A stretch of 64,000 nt of DNA from Podaxis mareebaensis (Eukaryota > Basidiomycota > Agaricomycetes > Agaricales > Agaricaceae). The stretch covers positions 1 through 64,000 of the forward strand of contig JAEUWP010000115.1 in the NCBI GenBank assembly GCA_018524725.1. Direction: 5' to 3'. The notes under the pieces were generated by a model. It worked only from the letters and a program-made list of their open reading frames with translations. It searched no databases and was not told the origin of the DNA. This document shows positions 44,567 through 56,932 of this stretch, one piece after another (position 1 is the stretch's first letter; the number at the start of each line of letters is the position of its first letter). A program made the translations under genes and the position numbers.

Positions 44567-46783
44567 ATGTCAAACGGGGTGCTGCAAGGCGCCCATCACT
44601 TCGTTCTCAATAATCCACAATTTGTTGATCATGTGGAGATCAACCAAATGAACCAAATGACCAATAGTGCAGGAATTAGTGGAGAGAAAGGCGCTGGTGA
44701 GGCGTCATGAGCCATCCTGAACATCAGCAATTAACAGCACATTGGACAGGCATTCAAAGGCTCCTCGATGCATCTATGCGAGATGCATTCCATGACTCCT
44801 CCGCCCGATACCCACCACCCCTGTGCCACCCGGGCACCCGCCAGGACTTCATCGACGAAATCACCTCTTGGGCGCTTGGTACTTCCCAACATACTGAACA
44901 CATTCTCTGGATGCATGGGCCTGCAGGAGTTGGAAAATCGGCTGTGGCACAGTCTTGTGCGGATCTCCTGGCTTCCCAAAATAAGCTGGGAGCTGCATTC
45001 TTTTTCTCTCGTCCCAATGAACGAGACGATCCAGGTCGCCTCTTCACATCTATATCATATCAAATCGCCACCAAATTTGACCCTTATGGCGAGCTGCTCG
45101 ATCAGCGCATCCGGAAGGATCCAACTGTCGTTACCAAATCAATCATGGAACAGTTCCAAGACCTTCTGGTGAAGCCTCTGCAGCAGCTCAGAGCTCGTGG
45201 AGTAGAGGTTGAAGAGTGGGCGGTAATCGTTGATGGCCTTGACGAATGCGAGGGGAGGGATGCGCAGTGCGATATTGTTGAAATTATCGCAGCGTCTGTT
45301 CGAGAGCAGGAGATGCCTTTCCGCTGGGTGTTCCTCAGTCGTCCCGAATCCCACATAGTCGGGACCTTTACTGCGGACGGCATGCAATCAATATCACGCC
45401 ACCTCGAGCTCCCAGTATCTCGCAAGATTGACAACGAAATCACGCTCTATCTAATGGACGAGTTGCGGAGGATACAACGTAGGAGTGGGCTGCCGGATTC
45501 CTGGCCTTCCGAACGAGAGATTGGGACCCTCGTAAATATCTCGGCTGGCCTTTTCATCTACGCGGCTACCATTATACGATTCGTTGGCGAGCACAATTCC
45601 CTCGGTCCTGTCGACCAGCTGAATGCTGTTCTTTCACTCGCTGCGTGCAGGAAAGGGAGGACCGATTCGGGGCATCCTTTGTCAGAGCTCGATCAGTTCT
45701 ACACTCTCATTATGCGGTGTGTCCCTTCGAAGGTCCTCCCCATAATCCAGAAGATCTTGTTGGTCAGAGACATCCCTTCATCTTTTGTGGCATTCGAAGC
45801 CACTGACAGGGCTCGCCGAGTGGCCAACGTCCTTGGTCTCTCCGAGACACAATACCGGAATGCTTGCAGCTCTCTCTATTCGGTATTGCGTCTCGACTCT
45901 GCTTTGCAAATTGAATTCTATCATGCGTCCTTCATGGACTTCTTACAGGATCCAAATCGGTCCGGGGAGTTCTGTATCTATTCATGCCTGAATGTCCTTC
46001 GCCGAGAGCTGATAGAACGAGTAAATGCTGTACACTCTCCTACTACTGGAGGTATGGGAGTTTGAACTGAGAATCGCTCATAGTATATTATGCTGATTCT
46101 TGACTGTCCCAGGTTCCCCAGACAGCTTAGTTGGCATTGATGTTACGTGGCCTGGTTCTGAGCACATCGATGAATCCTGGGTCCACCGTCACGCGGTCGA
46201 GACCCTTTTCAAACTTTGTCAACAGCACCACCCTTTGGATGCGTCGGCATCAAGTGCTTTACTTCGCTTCAGGTTTAACCTGATCTTCGGCCGATTGGAG
46301 GGTCTGGAAGGGGGCTTCTTGCGGAGCTGGTTATCCCTAGAGGAATTGAGACAAAACGTGATTTTTGGCCTAATTTTCTATTCCTGTCTATTCCTTCTGC
46401 TCACGCTGTCATTGCAGATCCCAAAAGACTTTCGAAGTCAGATCGTCCGACGAGCTTATAACCCACTTGTTTTCTTGGGAAAACCGAAGGACGTAGCCTG
46501 GCAGAACGTCTATGTTTTTGGGTGTGGGAGGAACAAAGTTGCGTGCTGGAGGGCGCCGGACCAGTCCTGGTGTATTGTTCCATATCCCCGTTTCCTCGTT
46601 CCATATCCCACTTGGTCTGGCCGTTATTATTCTCCTTGTCTTTTTCTTTTTAGTGGAAGTGTGAGACGAGTATCTTCTGTGAGGCCCGTGCTTTTGCAGA
46701 AGGTCGAATTCTTTGGTTGGGTGTGCATTTTATCGCGAGGAAATTTGTGTACTCTCCTGTGTACTATAGCCTGGTGTCTATGA
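44567..46783 (+). CDS. NACHT-type STAND NTPase (NLR-like protein)
   Basis: Start MSNGVLQGAHHFVLNNPQF at 44567. A 41-bp intron (44697-44737) joins KGA to HWTGIQRLLDASM. The NTPase domain follows: CHPGTRQDFI, Walker A GPAGVGKSAVAQ (about 44,914-44,950), FFFSRP, Walker B VIVDGLDEC near 45,225 and FLSRPES near 45,330. A helical region continues to a second intron (46052-46112). A third, 60-bp candidate intron (46358-46417) keeps the frame either way; if retained it would add a hydrophobic stretch. The end near the TGA at 46783 is uncertain and may be earlier. No WD40, TPR or ankyrin repeats are seen, so it is a short form of the family. Such proteins are abundant in mushroom genomes and are suspected sensors in immunity or non-self recognition. 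Confidence 0.85.
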
Positions 46784-46875
46784 TGTCATACTTTCAGTCG
46801 TGTCTCCGGTCCGGGAGCCTTCCGGGTTCTACCATTTGTTGCGGTCGCTGAAAACAAACACAAAATTATTATCCA

Positions 46876-48566
46876 ATGGCTTCGCTCAACCTGCAATCTC
46901 ACAAAGTCCAACTCATTGGCACTGCAATTGCTGCATCTTTGGCTACTGCAGCTCTATTGACCTCTTATAATAACTATGACAGGAAGAAGCGCAGAAGACA
47001 CCTCGAAGAGGATATCAAACGGTCCTTGTTGGAAAACGACTCTGCTACCAGGTCAAATTTCCCGACCTCCCAACCCGTAATCGCGAATAATGCCACTCCG
47101 CCTAATGGTCCCTCTGGTGGACATGAATACGACGAAGACCTAATACAAGAACAACTCGCGAGGAATTACGCGTTCTTCGGCGAGGAAGCCATGGCCAAAA
47201 TCCGCAATAGCCACGTTGTGATCGTTGGTGCTGGCGGTGTGGGCAGCTGGGCAGCCGTTATGCTTGCACGGTCGTACGTTGTATCCTACTTTGCTCCTAC
47301 GCTTTTGGTCTTGATCACCAGAAAAGAGGCGTTCGCAAGATTCGCATCATCGACTTCGACCAAGTTACCCTCTCTTCGCTCAACCGCCATGCTACGGCCG
47401 GATTGACCGATGTGGGTACCAAAAAAGTCAAGTGCATCGAGAAAGCATTAAAGCAGATGTGTAGGTGGGTCGAGGTTGAAGTAGTCGATGAACTATGGAC
47501 AAAGGAAAGTGGAGGTACTATGTTGGAAGGCGCAGACTGGGTCATCGGTTCGTCCTTTATCACTCATCGCACTCTCACCGGATGTATGCTTACCAGTTCC
47601 GCGTATAGATGCTATTGATAACATCCAGACAAAAGTGGATTTACTCAAATATTGCCATGATCAGAATATCAAGGTATGTGTCATACACATTCCTAAATTT
47701 CCTTAGCTGAAAAGAACCACAGGTGTTCTCATCCATGGGTGCAGGCGCAAAATGTGACCCAACGCGGATACAAATTAGTGACATTTCCTATACTGTTTAC
47801 GACCCGTTGGCACGTTCGGTTCGTCGAAGGCTTCGTCTTCTGGGCGTTAACAGTGGTATCCCTGTTGTTTATTCCACCGAAGTGCCGGGAGACGTCAAAC
47901 TCCTTCCCTTGCCTGAAGAGGAGTTCCAGAAAGGTCCCGTAAAGGAGCTTGGTGCATTCGACGACTTCCGGGTACGGATTTTACCAGTCCTTGGTACGTT
48001 CTCCGTCGTTTGTTGCGTAGTGCATTATTAACGCCCGCTCAGGCCCATTACCTGCAATATTTGGCCTCAATGCAGCGACGTATATCCTTTGCGAGCTTGC
48101 TGGAAAGCCCATCTTCAACCCTTTACCAATAAAGAACCGCAGGAAGTTGTATGAGAGAATGTATCGTGACTTGCTGCATCGCGAATCCAAACTTGCCGGG
48201 GAGCAACTCAAGTAAGCTCTTACTCACTCTTTGTAAGCACATTGATGTTTATACCTCCACAGTCGACTTCCTATCGACGAAGATGATGTTGGCCTAATTT
48301 TCGAAGACCTTTACCGAGGACGAAGTGCAGTTCCATCCAACGAGGTACCCCAACGTCCGACCATCGTCAGATGGGACTTCCGGATGCCTATCACAATTGA
48401 CAATTGTGTTGTGTTCGAGTTCAAAGATGCGGAGAAACATGCTAAGGCATGTTGGAGCCCCACAGGAGACCATGTGGATCCGGATAGTATCTGGGAGCAG
48501 GCGGTTCAGGACACTGTCAAACGGAGGGCAGAGGAGGCGCGGAAGGTCATGGAATGGATAGTGTGA
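46876..48566 (+). CDS. tRNA threonylcarbamoyladenosine dehydratase (TCD1/2-like, ThiF fold)
   Basis: The enzyme uses ATP to convert t6A37 of ANN-decoding tRNAs to cyclic ct6A. The start MASLNLQSHKVQLIGTAIAA (46876) contains an N-terminal hydrophobic segment followed by a Lys/Arg cluster (RKKRRR), as in yeast Tcd1/Tcd2, which sit on mitochondrial outer membrane. Then YDEDLIQEQLARNYAFFGEE and the nucleotide-binding motif VVIVGAGGVGSWAA. RKIRIIDFDQVTLSSLNRH follows, then DAIDNIQTK, SSMGAGAKCDPTRIQ and RSVRRRLR. The C-terminal extension ends VMEWIV (TGA 48564-48566? stop at the end of the frame). About four introns. The gene starts 93 bp after the NACHT frame on the same strand. Confidence 0.9.
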
Positions 48567-48905
48567 CTTGCCTCTGCACACTCCATGCGCCCGGCCCTTG
48601 CTGGATTTATAACCTGTGGATGATGGGTCGGAATACCTTCCGGGATGTGCACTGATTGAGAGTTGATTATCAACCATTCGCGTTTGCACCCCTTAACACG
48701 CATGCGGTCATGCAGAGTCATGTTTGGTATGCCCGCTTATTGCGATGAATGTTGATTAGAATCACGATACTCCTTGAAACCCATCACTCTTGAATCCACC
48801 ACCGTATAAGTAACTCATCTGTTCTCACCAACCCACCAAGCTCTCCTCGACATTACATAAACTCCTACCCCACGCTTCTCTCTCTGCTCTGATTATCGCA
48901 ATAGG
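48567..48905. other. Intergenic region, promoter of the O-methyltransferase
   Basis: 339 bp. TATAAG near 48,806 lies about 100 bp before the next ATG, with a pyrimidine-rich stretch between. Nothing else is seen. Confidence 0.4.
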
Positions 48906-49878
48906 ATGTCTCGTCAGACCCACAAAGAAACATCCATTGAAGACTGGACACGTTCAGATAACTACTTCAATTCCTTCTTGATTCCTGATGACCCCGTTCT
49001 TGACGCTACCGCTGAGAATAACAAGCGGCAAGGCCTTCCTGATATAGCTGTCAGCGCGGCGCAGGGCAAACTGTTGAATTTGCTGCTTCGATCAATTGGT
49101 GCCAAGCGAGCGCTAGAAGTTGGCACTCTTGGAGGGTGAGTTTGCTTATCACTGATGGTTTTGATATCGCCTTAACCCCGCGCACCGTAATCAATGTGAA
49201 GTTATTCAACCATCTGGTTGGCTAAAGCGCTTCCCGATGATGGCAAGGTTGTAACACTCGAGTTGAATGAGACGTACGCCAAGGTAATGTTATGTGTTGG
49301 CGGCTGCTGACGGCGATTCCTTATCCGCGTGTTAATCCTTCCAATAGGTGGCATCGGAGAATTTTGCTAACGCAGGGTTGTCCTCCAAGATCGAGGTTAT
49401 CGTTGGTCCAGCTGTAGATTCGCTTGCAACCCTTGAACCTTCTCCACCTTTCGACCTTGTCTTCATCGACGCTGACAAATCATCCAACCTCGAATATTTC
49501 ATCCAGGGGAAGCGGCTACTCCGTCAGGGAGGTGTCATTGTAAGTATTTATGAGCTCTTCTAATTTTATTACATGCTCTTCTTCCTTGAACTCTTGGCTT
49601 TCGGTTATGATCGCCAGAGAAGTTATTTTCATCTTCGCTCTTAGCCATTTACTCTCCGTCTTGATTCCCGGAGCTCATACACCATTGTATGCATTTAGGT
49701 TGTCGACAATGTGGTCCGTAATGGTCGGGTCTCCGATCCAGAGTACACAGACCAAAGCGTTGAAGGTGTCCGTCGGTTATTACATGCCATAAGGGATGAC
49801 AAAGACGTTGACGCTACTGTGGTTCAAACTGTGGGTGAGAAGGGGTATGATGGATTTTTATATGCCTTCAAGAAGTAA
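48906..49878 (+). CDS. Class I SAM-dependent O-methyltransferase (CCoAOMT type)
   Basis: The family transfers methyl from S-adenosylmethionine to catechol-type hydroxyls with a divalent metal. Start MSRQTHKETSIEDWTRSDNY at 48906. The SAM motif ALEVGTLGG continues after an intron as YSTIWLAKALP, then VVTLELNETYAKVA, the metal/SAM motif DLVFIDADKSSN and GGVIVVDNVVRNGRV. It ends GEKGYDGFLYAFKK with TAA at 49876-49878. Four exons are separated by introns of about 60-180 bp. Length about 230 residues, normal for the family. The natural acceptor is unknown. Confidence 0.93.
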
Positions 49879-50179
49879 AGGTGGGGTAAGATGTGGATAA
49901 TGGGGGTTACGAAATCTCGTGGTGTACGGTCGGAGGTCATTTGTATGAATATATATAAAAGATACAATATTCAAGATCCAAGCTAGATACATTACATCGA
50001 GGCGACGTCAGAGAGATACAAATGAATCCATATATTCTATGAAAGAGAAGTTGGAGCTGATGTTAACAGCGTAATTGTCTAAGTAATCCCAGAGGTACAG
50101 TTGTATATAGATTGTACATATAGATTGTATTTCATACAGAGGTTTCGCGAGAAGGGGCGCTATGGAAACGACCTGCGCT
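49879..50179. other. Convergent 3' intergenic region
   Basis: 301 bp between two converging genes, A/T-rich with several TATATA stretches. No gene is seen. Confidence 0.4.
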
Positions 50180-52335
50180 TCACGTCAAATGAATAAGCAT
50201 CCGACGTTGAGGGCTAAACATGGCAATCGTGAGGAAAGCCCCAACCAGAAATCCGGTGACGACGCAGCCTGCTGTCTCGAGGATCCCTGGTGGTCGGCGG
50301 AACACATATTCTTCATCAACCTCGACTAGAGAATAATCAAACTCCAGAGGCTCAGCGAAGATCCCGGAACGAGGTGGTGGAGGGACATATTCTGGTACTT
50401 CTTTTGGGTCCGCGGGCGCTGGGAGTTGTGTGATGACGAGGGTAGGGGAGCCAGGTGGGGAATCATTTGCATCTCGTAACGTCGCAACAGAGTCTTGCAT
50501 GTTCTTCCTGTAAGAACTGTCTTCACCGACTTGAGTGTCGTCGTCAGTGTCCTCTTCCCGGTCGAAATCATCGGTGTGGGATAAAATCATCGTCCACGAA
50601 TCGTCGTCCTCAAAAGGCGATGGCGGTAATGGTAGACATTCAGGTGAGATCTCCGATATGACGGAGTTGTGCTGGGGAGGCGTGGGAGGCAAAGGTATTT
50701 CCTCAGGTCGGATTTCTGAAAGAGCAGATGAGGGAATGTGAGAATGTTGAGATTGCAAGAGAGGTGGAGTTAGTGCGATCGAGCTACGGTTTGGTTGCGC
50801 GCTGCAGTTGTCTGAATTGGGGGAAGGATCGCTAATGCTATGATGTCTCGATGATAGTGGGAATGATTGACTTGCAATCGCGTTTATTGAAGTGACAATT
50901 GCAGCGCTTAAGGGGGTAGGCGGGTCAGGGAGGGGTGTCGATCGCGGTTCCAGCTCCCCTTCCAGGGAAGGATCCGTTGCTCGATCCTGAGCAGATGTAG
51001 GTGGCCGTATGCTTTCTGGAGCCCTCGAGATAGAGGAAGCGAATGTCGACGATTTGGGAGTGTCGGGAGGAGTGAGGGGTGTCCGAACTTTCGATGGCGA
51101 GATCGGCGTAATGCGAATCGGGGGTGGCGATGGAGCACGCACCGGTGGAGAAAACACCGGAGCGGTCGGATTAATGAACAGCGTGGGTGTTGGTTTTCTC
51201 GACTGGTTCGCCTTGGATCGCTTGCCCAAAGAATTGAACTTCACCTCGTACTCTCTCACCACCTCGTGCAGTTCATCAACAACCCCTCGCAGACGCGAGA
51301 CTTCATCCTTTACCTGGAGCCCATGCCTTTCACGCAGCTCCCGACAGAGTGTCAACGCCATCGCGTGCGTCAATTCGTGGATTTCGGGGTGTTCTTGTGC
51401 CCACCACTGTCCAGGCCATTGCGCGATGATCGAAGCAAGACCTGTCAGAGTTTGAACAGCGTGATCCTCATCTATGTCAACCACCTGGTGGAACCAGGGC
51501 CGTAGGAAGGCCAGCGCGAGCGCAAGAGAGCCTGCAGTGGTATCCGCCAATCGTTCTTCCGTATTCAGGCCATGGAACCGGTTCGCCATGTCGCGGCAAA
51601 ACCGTCGATAACTCGACTTCTTCTCCGTATAATCCCATCCAACTCCAAGCAACGGGTTCTCGGCATTTAAAGCATGGAACCCTGGTTGCAGGAAGTATGA
51701 AGGTAGGTGTCGCAGAATAGCAAGAAGCGGTATCGACGCGAGGACAGCTGTTCCTGGTATTGAGCCGTAAACGAGAACCGACTGAGACTCTTGTGAGAAC
51801 CGATGCCACTTCCAGTACTCTTTATTCCTCCTGGAATAATTCGTCAGACGAATACCATAAGATGGGAATGCCAAGAAACCCACTGGTCTGGTGAGCTCTT
51901 TTCCAGGAGTTCTACCGCGGTCATGGCTCGGTCTGCAATGGCTCGTCCGTCAATGATGGCCACCTGCACGTCCTTCTTCACTCCTTGATGAAAGCGACGC
52001 AAAGCATCCCAGATGCACCACGCGAAGCTGAAAGATGTTGAAATGAACGGAGATGCCATTCTCGTCGTCCAGTCCATGTGCTTGGCGACGTCTGAGTAGT
52101 TTACCTCCCACGCATCGATAAGTTGTTGGTGATCCCTAATCTCCACCGGGGAGCGGGCATATTTTTCGTTGAATTTGGGAGCGAGAAAATATGGATCGGT
52201 GTCATCGAAGAAAGGCGAACGCTCCCTGGGAGTGTAAACACGGAATAAAAAGGGATTACCCTTCAGTAGTGATTGGAAATCGATATCGGCGCCGAATCCA
52301 TATTGAGGCAGGGTAGCGCTTTCGCTGGTAGGCAT
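50180..52335 (-). CDS. DUF7587-like protein with C-terminal membrane anchor
   Basis: Start MPTSESATLPQYGFGADIDF at 52335. The first 150 residues carry NPFLFRVYTPRE and, 70 residues on, ASPFISTSFSFAWCIWDALR and VQVAIIDGRA. This Arg ... S-T-S ... pattern is that of basidiomycete DUF7587 domains. One intron near 51,885-51,937 leads to RNKEYWKWHRFS, a helical region (to about 51,450), a coiled-coil-like stretch (RLRGVVDELHEVVREYEVK), then a long Ser/Pro-rich disordered part. The last residues hold one hydrophobic helix, AGCVVTGFLVGAFLTIAMF, close to the C-terminus: a tail anchor with most of the protein facing the cytosol. Function unknown. Similarity to ADP-ribosyltransferase-like folds is a guess. 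Confidence 0.75.
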
Positions 52336-54153
52336 TGGAGGGTGGGTGGTTCTGACTATGACTACAGCACAAAGATACCTGAGTCTTCCGCTTTTTGAGG
52401 TTCAGGCGAGGCACCTCATGTACGGCGGACGCAGCTGAAACAATAGGTGATACAAACTTGTCTCCTGCAACGATGCTGGGCATTATGAGGAATGACACTC
52501 AACACGTGTTGTCCACATGGCCCAGGCATGGCGTCGAAATGGAAACTCCATTCATGTCGGAACTGAGAGAGAGAGAGGTTTTATCCTAGGGCCTGAGCGT
52601 CGCGGAGCTTGCTGAGCATAACAAAGAGCTCTGAGCGACGGAGGTCACTGAGAAGAGCAGTGTTGTGATACTGCTGTCATTGCGTTTATTGTTTCACGGA
52701 TAACAAGCAACACGGACATAGGGGAAAATAGCCTAAAATTTATCAGTTATCATGAAACAACACAGCCATTGCATTTGCAAACTATTCACCTTGTTTATGC
52801 ATAGCTCTTGGTGGGTCGCCCCCACACAACGTAGTGGACGCATGAGTCGGCAGACATGCCCAATTTGGAAGGGGCTCTGTGATCTAGATGAAGGCCTGCG
52901 ATGCTAACACTGACAAACAGCAACAGTCATCAGTTTTGCAAGTTCTATCGGAGTACTGAGTATCCCTACTGAGTCTTGACACATGTGGTGGTCGCAATCC
53001 TGCCTATTCGTTTCTTGAACCGAGAGTGTCTTCTTGTCCTTCATTCTCACAGAACACTTGTCTCTTTTTTCCTGAGGAACGTCTTGCGCTGTACTCTGGT
53101 TTTGACAGGTTACGAACGTACTGGTTCTTAGCTGGATTCCTCCCGTGCGGCCTCTTTCGATTATCGACTGTGGGCTGTGCTCTTAGCGCCTCGAAGCACA
53201 TTCTCTCACTCTCTCAGGCTCCACCATTGGCTAGGTTCTCTGAACTAACTTGCGTAAAAACGAGCGGTTCGCTCTCGGGAGTCTAGACAGCCGATATTTT
53301 CTGAATCCTTTGCCAAATGGGCGATAGGCTTGATTCTGAAATCTGGCATCTAAACAACCCGAAAAGCTCCCACAGTGCTGCTCTTTGGAGACCGAGCTGA
53401 TGAAAGTGCAGTGCGACTGGTTCACCTGCCTGTAGTTATCGATCACAACGGCTGGTTCTCTGGTCGAGGAGGTCGGAACATTGTCCCCCAAACCATCGTT
53501 TATCAAGCTCATACTATCCCATGAACCGCTTGCAGTGGTGCGGTGTGGGACAAACCAAAACTCAGGGTGGCGTTTAAGCGGTATCCGAGCTCTAGCATAC
53601 AGGATCCATGGACTAGATCACCCTGATGTCGACTTTTCGTCACATCGCCACTTCAACCAGACAAGTTCCATGCACTCGGACGCCGGTTACCCTCTGTACT
53701 GCTCCAAGCAAGATTCTTGCCAAGCCCGAATCGAAGCATCGAAGACGGTTCAGCTCATTACCGACACGGTACCTGCAGAATTACTGAGTGATGTCTTCTA
53801 TGATCTCCATGCAAAATCTCTCTATCTCCGCTCCATATCCGCTTTACAAAGCTCTTGGCAAATTCAAAGGTGCATTACCCATAGCAGCCTAAATCGACAG
53901 CTGCCAACTCGTATCCTAAACTGGGAAAATCACCATTATTCTTACCCTTCGTGCTCATATCAATGTCCATTTTCAGACATGAGATGAGGAAGTTGGGCAT
54001 AGTACACGCTACAGACTTACTCATCTATTTTGGCGAACATCTATCCCCAATCCAGGCGAATGCTTGCCCGAAAAAGCACTTCTGCATGACTTCATCTCCA
54101 TGACTCGATTAGATCTCCCGATATTTTCTCGAGGATATTGTTTATAAAAACCT
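52336..54153. other. Long intergenic region with one weak ORF
   Basis: 1.8 kb. The largest open stretch (53481-53987, plus, 168 codons) includes VPAELLSDVFYDL, faintly like the start of an F-box, but has no convincing exon partners. Otherwise only short frames are present. I do not call a gene. Confidence 0.35.
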
Positions 54154-54903
54154 ATGGAACCATTCAACCCCTGGTACCTCCCTCCTAGAACTGGGTTAAC
54201 CATGGCTAATCGTCAGGTTCTCACTAGCCTCCGCAACGGTTTCTCGTCATCGTCACGATCACGATCACGACTCGTGCATTCATCAGCACCGAGTCGAGCA
54301 ACCGTCCTCCAATCCTCCGCAGCTCTACCAGCGGCAGAGCCTGAAGAAATAACTCTCGCACCCATTTTCGATATCTTTGACGTCCCTTCGAGACTGGGTG
54401 AAAGTACTGAAACCATCCGCTCAAATCGACGGCAGCCGCAGGATGCGGAGTCCTCGGCAACACTCTATTCACCAACCTTACCGCGCCCGCCTCCCACAAG
54501 CCTTCCTGCTCCCATCATATTTGATGGACCCGCACGACCACGAAACTTGCCCCTTGCTTTCCAAAGACGAGTAGAGCAGGCGCTAAGCTCAGTACCTGCC
54601 TCCACGAGACAAATGAGACGGCACCACACACCTTCCCTGCCATCCGGTAGCTCTGAGCCCTCGATCGAAATGTTTGAGGGGCCTGCACGCATAACGCGGT
54701 ATTCTCATAGATCATCCAGTCAGCAAGGGGTAAGGATCCTTACGTCCAGCTCCAAACCGGAGTACTGACTAACATCCCAACGTTTCTAGAAAAATGGAAA
54801 TCAGCTCCTATTCCTCGGTCTGGCTGGTGCGGTCGGGGGAGCTGCGCTTCTCACTAATGACAGCTTCCCTATATTGCCTTCTAGCTCGAGTTCAAAACGG
54901 TAG
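54154..54903 (+). CDS. Hypothetical small membrane protein with repeated F-D/E-x-P-x-R motif
   Basis: Start MEPFNPWYLPPRTGLTMANR at 54154 (a second ATG lies 16 codons on). One intron (about 54,739-54,788) replaces the unspliced end and joins QG to KNGNQLLFLGLAGAVGGAAL, giving a hydrophobic helix near the C-terminus and a stop TAG at 54901-54903. The body is Ser/Arg/Pro-rich and disordered. Three copies of a short motif are spaced along it: IFDVPSR, IFDGPAR and MFEGPAR. No known domain. The N-terminal Ser/Arg-rich stretch (NGFSSSSRSRSRLVHSS) could be a mitochondrial presequence; that is inference. Confidence 0.6.
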
Positions 54904-55217
54904 TTAACAGGGTAGGGTGCCTAGTGTCCTTGGCGTCGCAAGGCTGTGCTTACAGCTTGTGTCTTGCGGCCGAATAAAATCATAAAACGTTACTAATGGT
55001 TTCGCATGTATTATTATCTCATTGGGTATCGTGTAGACAGCAGTATTACAATCATCAAGTGTAACATGGCAACAAGGCATGCTAGTGTATCGCCGAGTAA
55101 CAACTATCATTGTGACTACACCGCGCAGATGGAGCAAAGAACGGGCTAGTTAGTGAGCCGTCGGAGAATACTGAATGAGACTGACAACAACAAAGCACGT
55201 GGATGACGGCAACCGGG
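54904..55217. other. Convergent 3' intergenic region
   Basis: 314 bp between converging genes. Nothing recognised. Confidence 0.4.
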
Positions 55218-56932
55218 TTAAGCTTCTTGCGGCATGAACCAATGGGTCCCAGCTTTCCGGGTCGGTCGTCGTTCGAGACTGACGAGAGGAAATTTGTTTT
55301 GTGACTGCTTACGCTGGGGTAAGACCATAACAATTTTAGTTGTAGTCGCAGTCGTTGCACATCAGTACATACCGTCCAGATTCGATTACCATCAATAATA
55401 GTCCTCAAACTTGGTGCAAACTGCATAAAGAACTCGACATTGTCAGAAGTGAGGTACGTTCTTGCTCCGTGCTGGACGTGATTGTCGATATCTACGATGG
55501 TACGTAAGTTCTTTGCATGCGATATTGCCTTTCCAAATGACCCCTATTGAAGACAAAAAGACAAAAAGGAAGAGAGAGGATCAGCGATAGGGTGTTTGGG
55601 AGAGGAGAAACCTTACAAGTTCTCTCATCGGTAGGGCAAGGTCTATTCGTTCAAGTTTCGGACAATTCTTGCATATATGTTCAATCGCCTTCGTCTGGAC
55701 CTCGCAGTCTAGAAACGACAATCTTCGGAGGCTATGACCATGGACTTCCATTAGACGTTCAACGAAGTCCAATGGTATCACGACCTTCTTTTGGAAGACT
55801 CTAAGTTTAAACGATGTTAATGGGAAGTAGGTGGTCCGGAGATATTGGAAAATGATAGAGAGCATTTCTGGGGTATCGGGTGACCGAGAATCAAGAGCAA
55901 GACTTCGAATGCGACTGAGCTCGGAAGGGTTCAATGAATTAATCTTGTTCACTTCCTAGATATAAGGTCGCGTTCAAACTGTATATCGTTTATGGATAGT
56001 GTGGAGAAACAAACCGAAATTGTCATAGACAAATTCTCGAGGAGGGGTGTGTATCGTGCCACACGCAGGACACAATTATGGTCGACTTTAGGGCACCTCA
56101 TCACATGCAAACTGCATAGTTCGGGTAATTGAGCGAGTGCAGCCTCTAACACGTCTTCATTGAGGTCGGTGATCATCTACATTTGACAATGGGGATCGTG
56201 AATGAACAAAGTCCAAGAGCAGAAGAGTCTCACATATAATGTCAAATCCCTCAATGAGCGGCGGAGGCCCATTTGAACCCACTTCGGCAAGATATCTGCT
56301 ACACTCCACGACCCAGACTGGATTTCCAGCGTCTTGATGCTCGGTAGCACAAGTAGACTTTCAGACTGCTGTGTTGTAAGATTCGCATACAAGCACAGTT
56401 TCTCAAGTCGTGTCTTGTCACTGATGGAAGGAAAGAAATATGTGACCGCTCCTGACACAGTCGTTTTGAAGGAGCTGAGGTTATGACACAGTTTAAGAGC
56501 CTCCGCGCATTCGTGTATGAATTTAGGGTGACTGATCAACCTATTCGCCTTCTGGATTTGTGGGATTGCGAGGATCTCTGCTTAGCGTTATCAAGAACGA
56601 ATCGGATACACGGGGCAGGGTGATCGCACCAACATCGCGTACGTATGTGGCGAGGTCGGGATGCGCCATGATTGCGCCAAAGGGGGTCATAATCTAATGG
56701 TTTCAGATATGACACTAAATTCAACCCAGCATGTTTCGACTTTTCGAGAACTAACCTCTGGATAGTTCTTAGCTTGTCTTATGCGAAAAGAGATATTTGC
56801 ATACAATCGAGGAATCACCGCCTCCAGGAATGTCCGACTGACCAAAGCGACCGACGCGAGACTAGGCCCATGTGGAAGGTACGAGAAGATTTCTTCAAGC
56901 ACGTCGAGGTTGAGATTGTCAGCGGAAACCAT
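55218..56932 (-). CDS. F-box protein with LRR-like helical repeats
   Basis: F-box proteins link substrates to SCF ubiquitin ligases. The start MVSADNLNLDVLEEIFSYLP (56932) is a typical mushroom F-box (x-L-x-x-D-V-L-x-E-I-F). SVALVSRTFLEAVIPRLY completes the box. Later exons read CHNLSSFKTTVSGAV, LPSIKTLEIQSGSW, LPELCSLHVMRCP, YTPLLENLSMTIS, SRIRSLALDSRS and CPKLERIDLALP, irregular leucine-rich repeats. The final exon, after an intron at about 55,312-55,372, ends THWFMPQEA with TAA at 55218-55220. About eight introns. Substrate unknown. Confidence 0.8.

Noticed and set aside
44697..44737. Stop and start codons overlapping as ATGA (44707-44710) between a 47-codon ORF and the NACHT frame, as in translational coupling
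   Set aside because: The overlap lies inside a 41-bp GT...AG intron (GTGAGG to TTAACAG). Splicing it joins the two frames into one protein with a sensible N-terminus, so no reinitiation is needed.
53481..53987. 168-codon ORF with a faint F-box-like VPAELLSDVFYDL
   Set aside because: The rest of the frame shows no F-box or repeat pattern and no consistent exon chain; kept only as a weak note.
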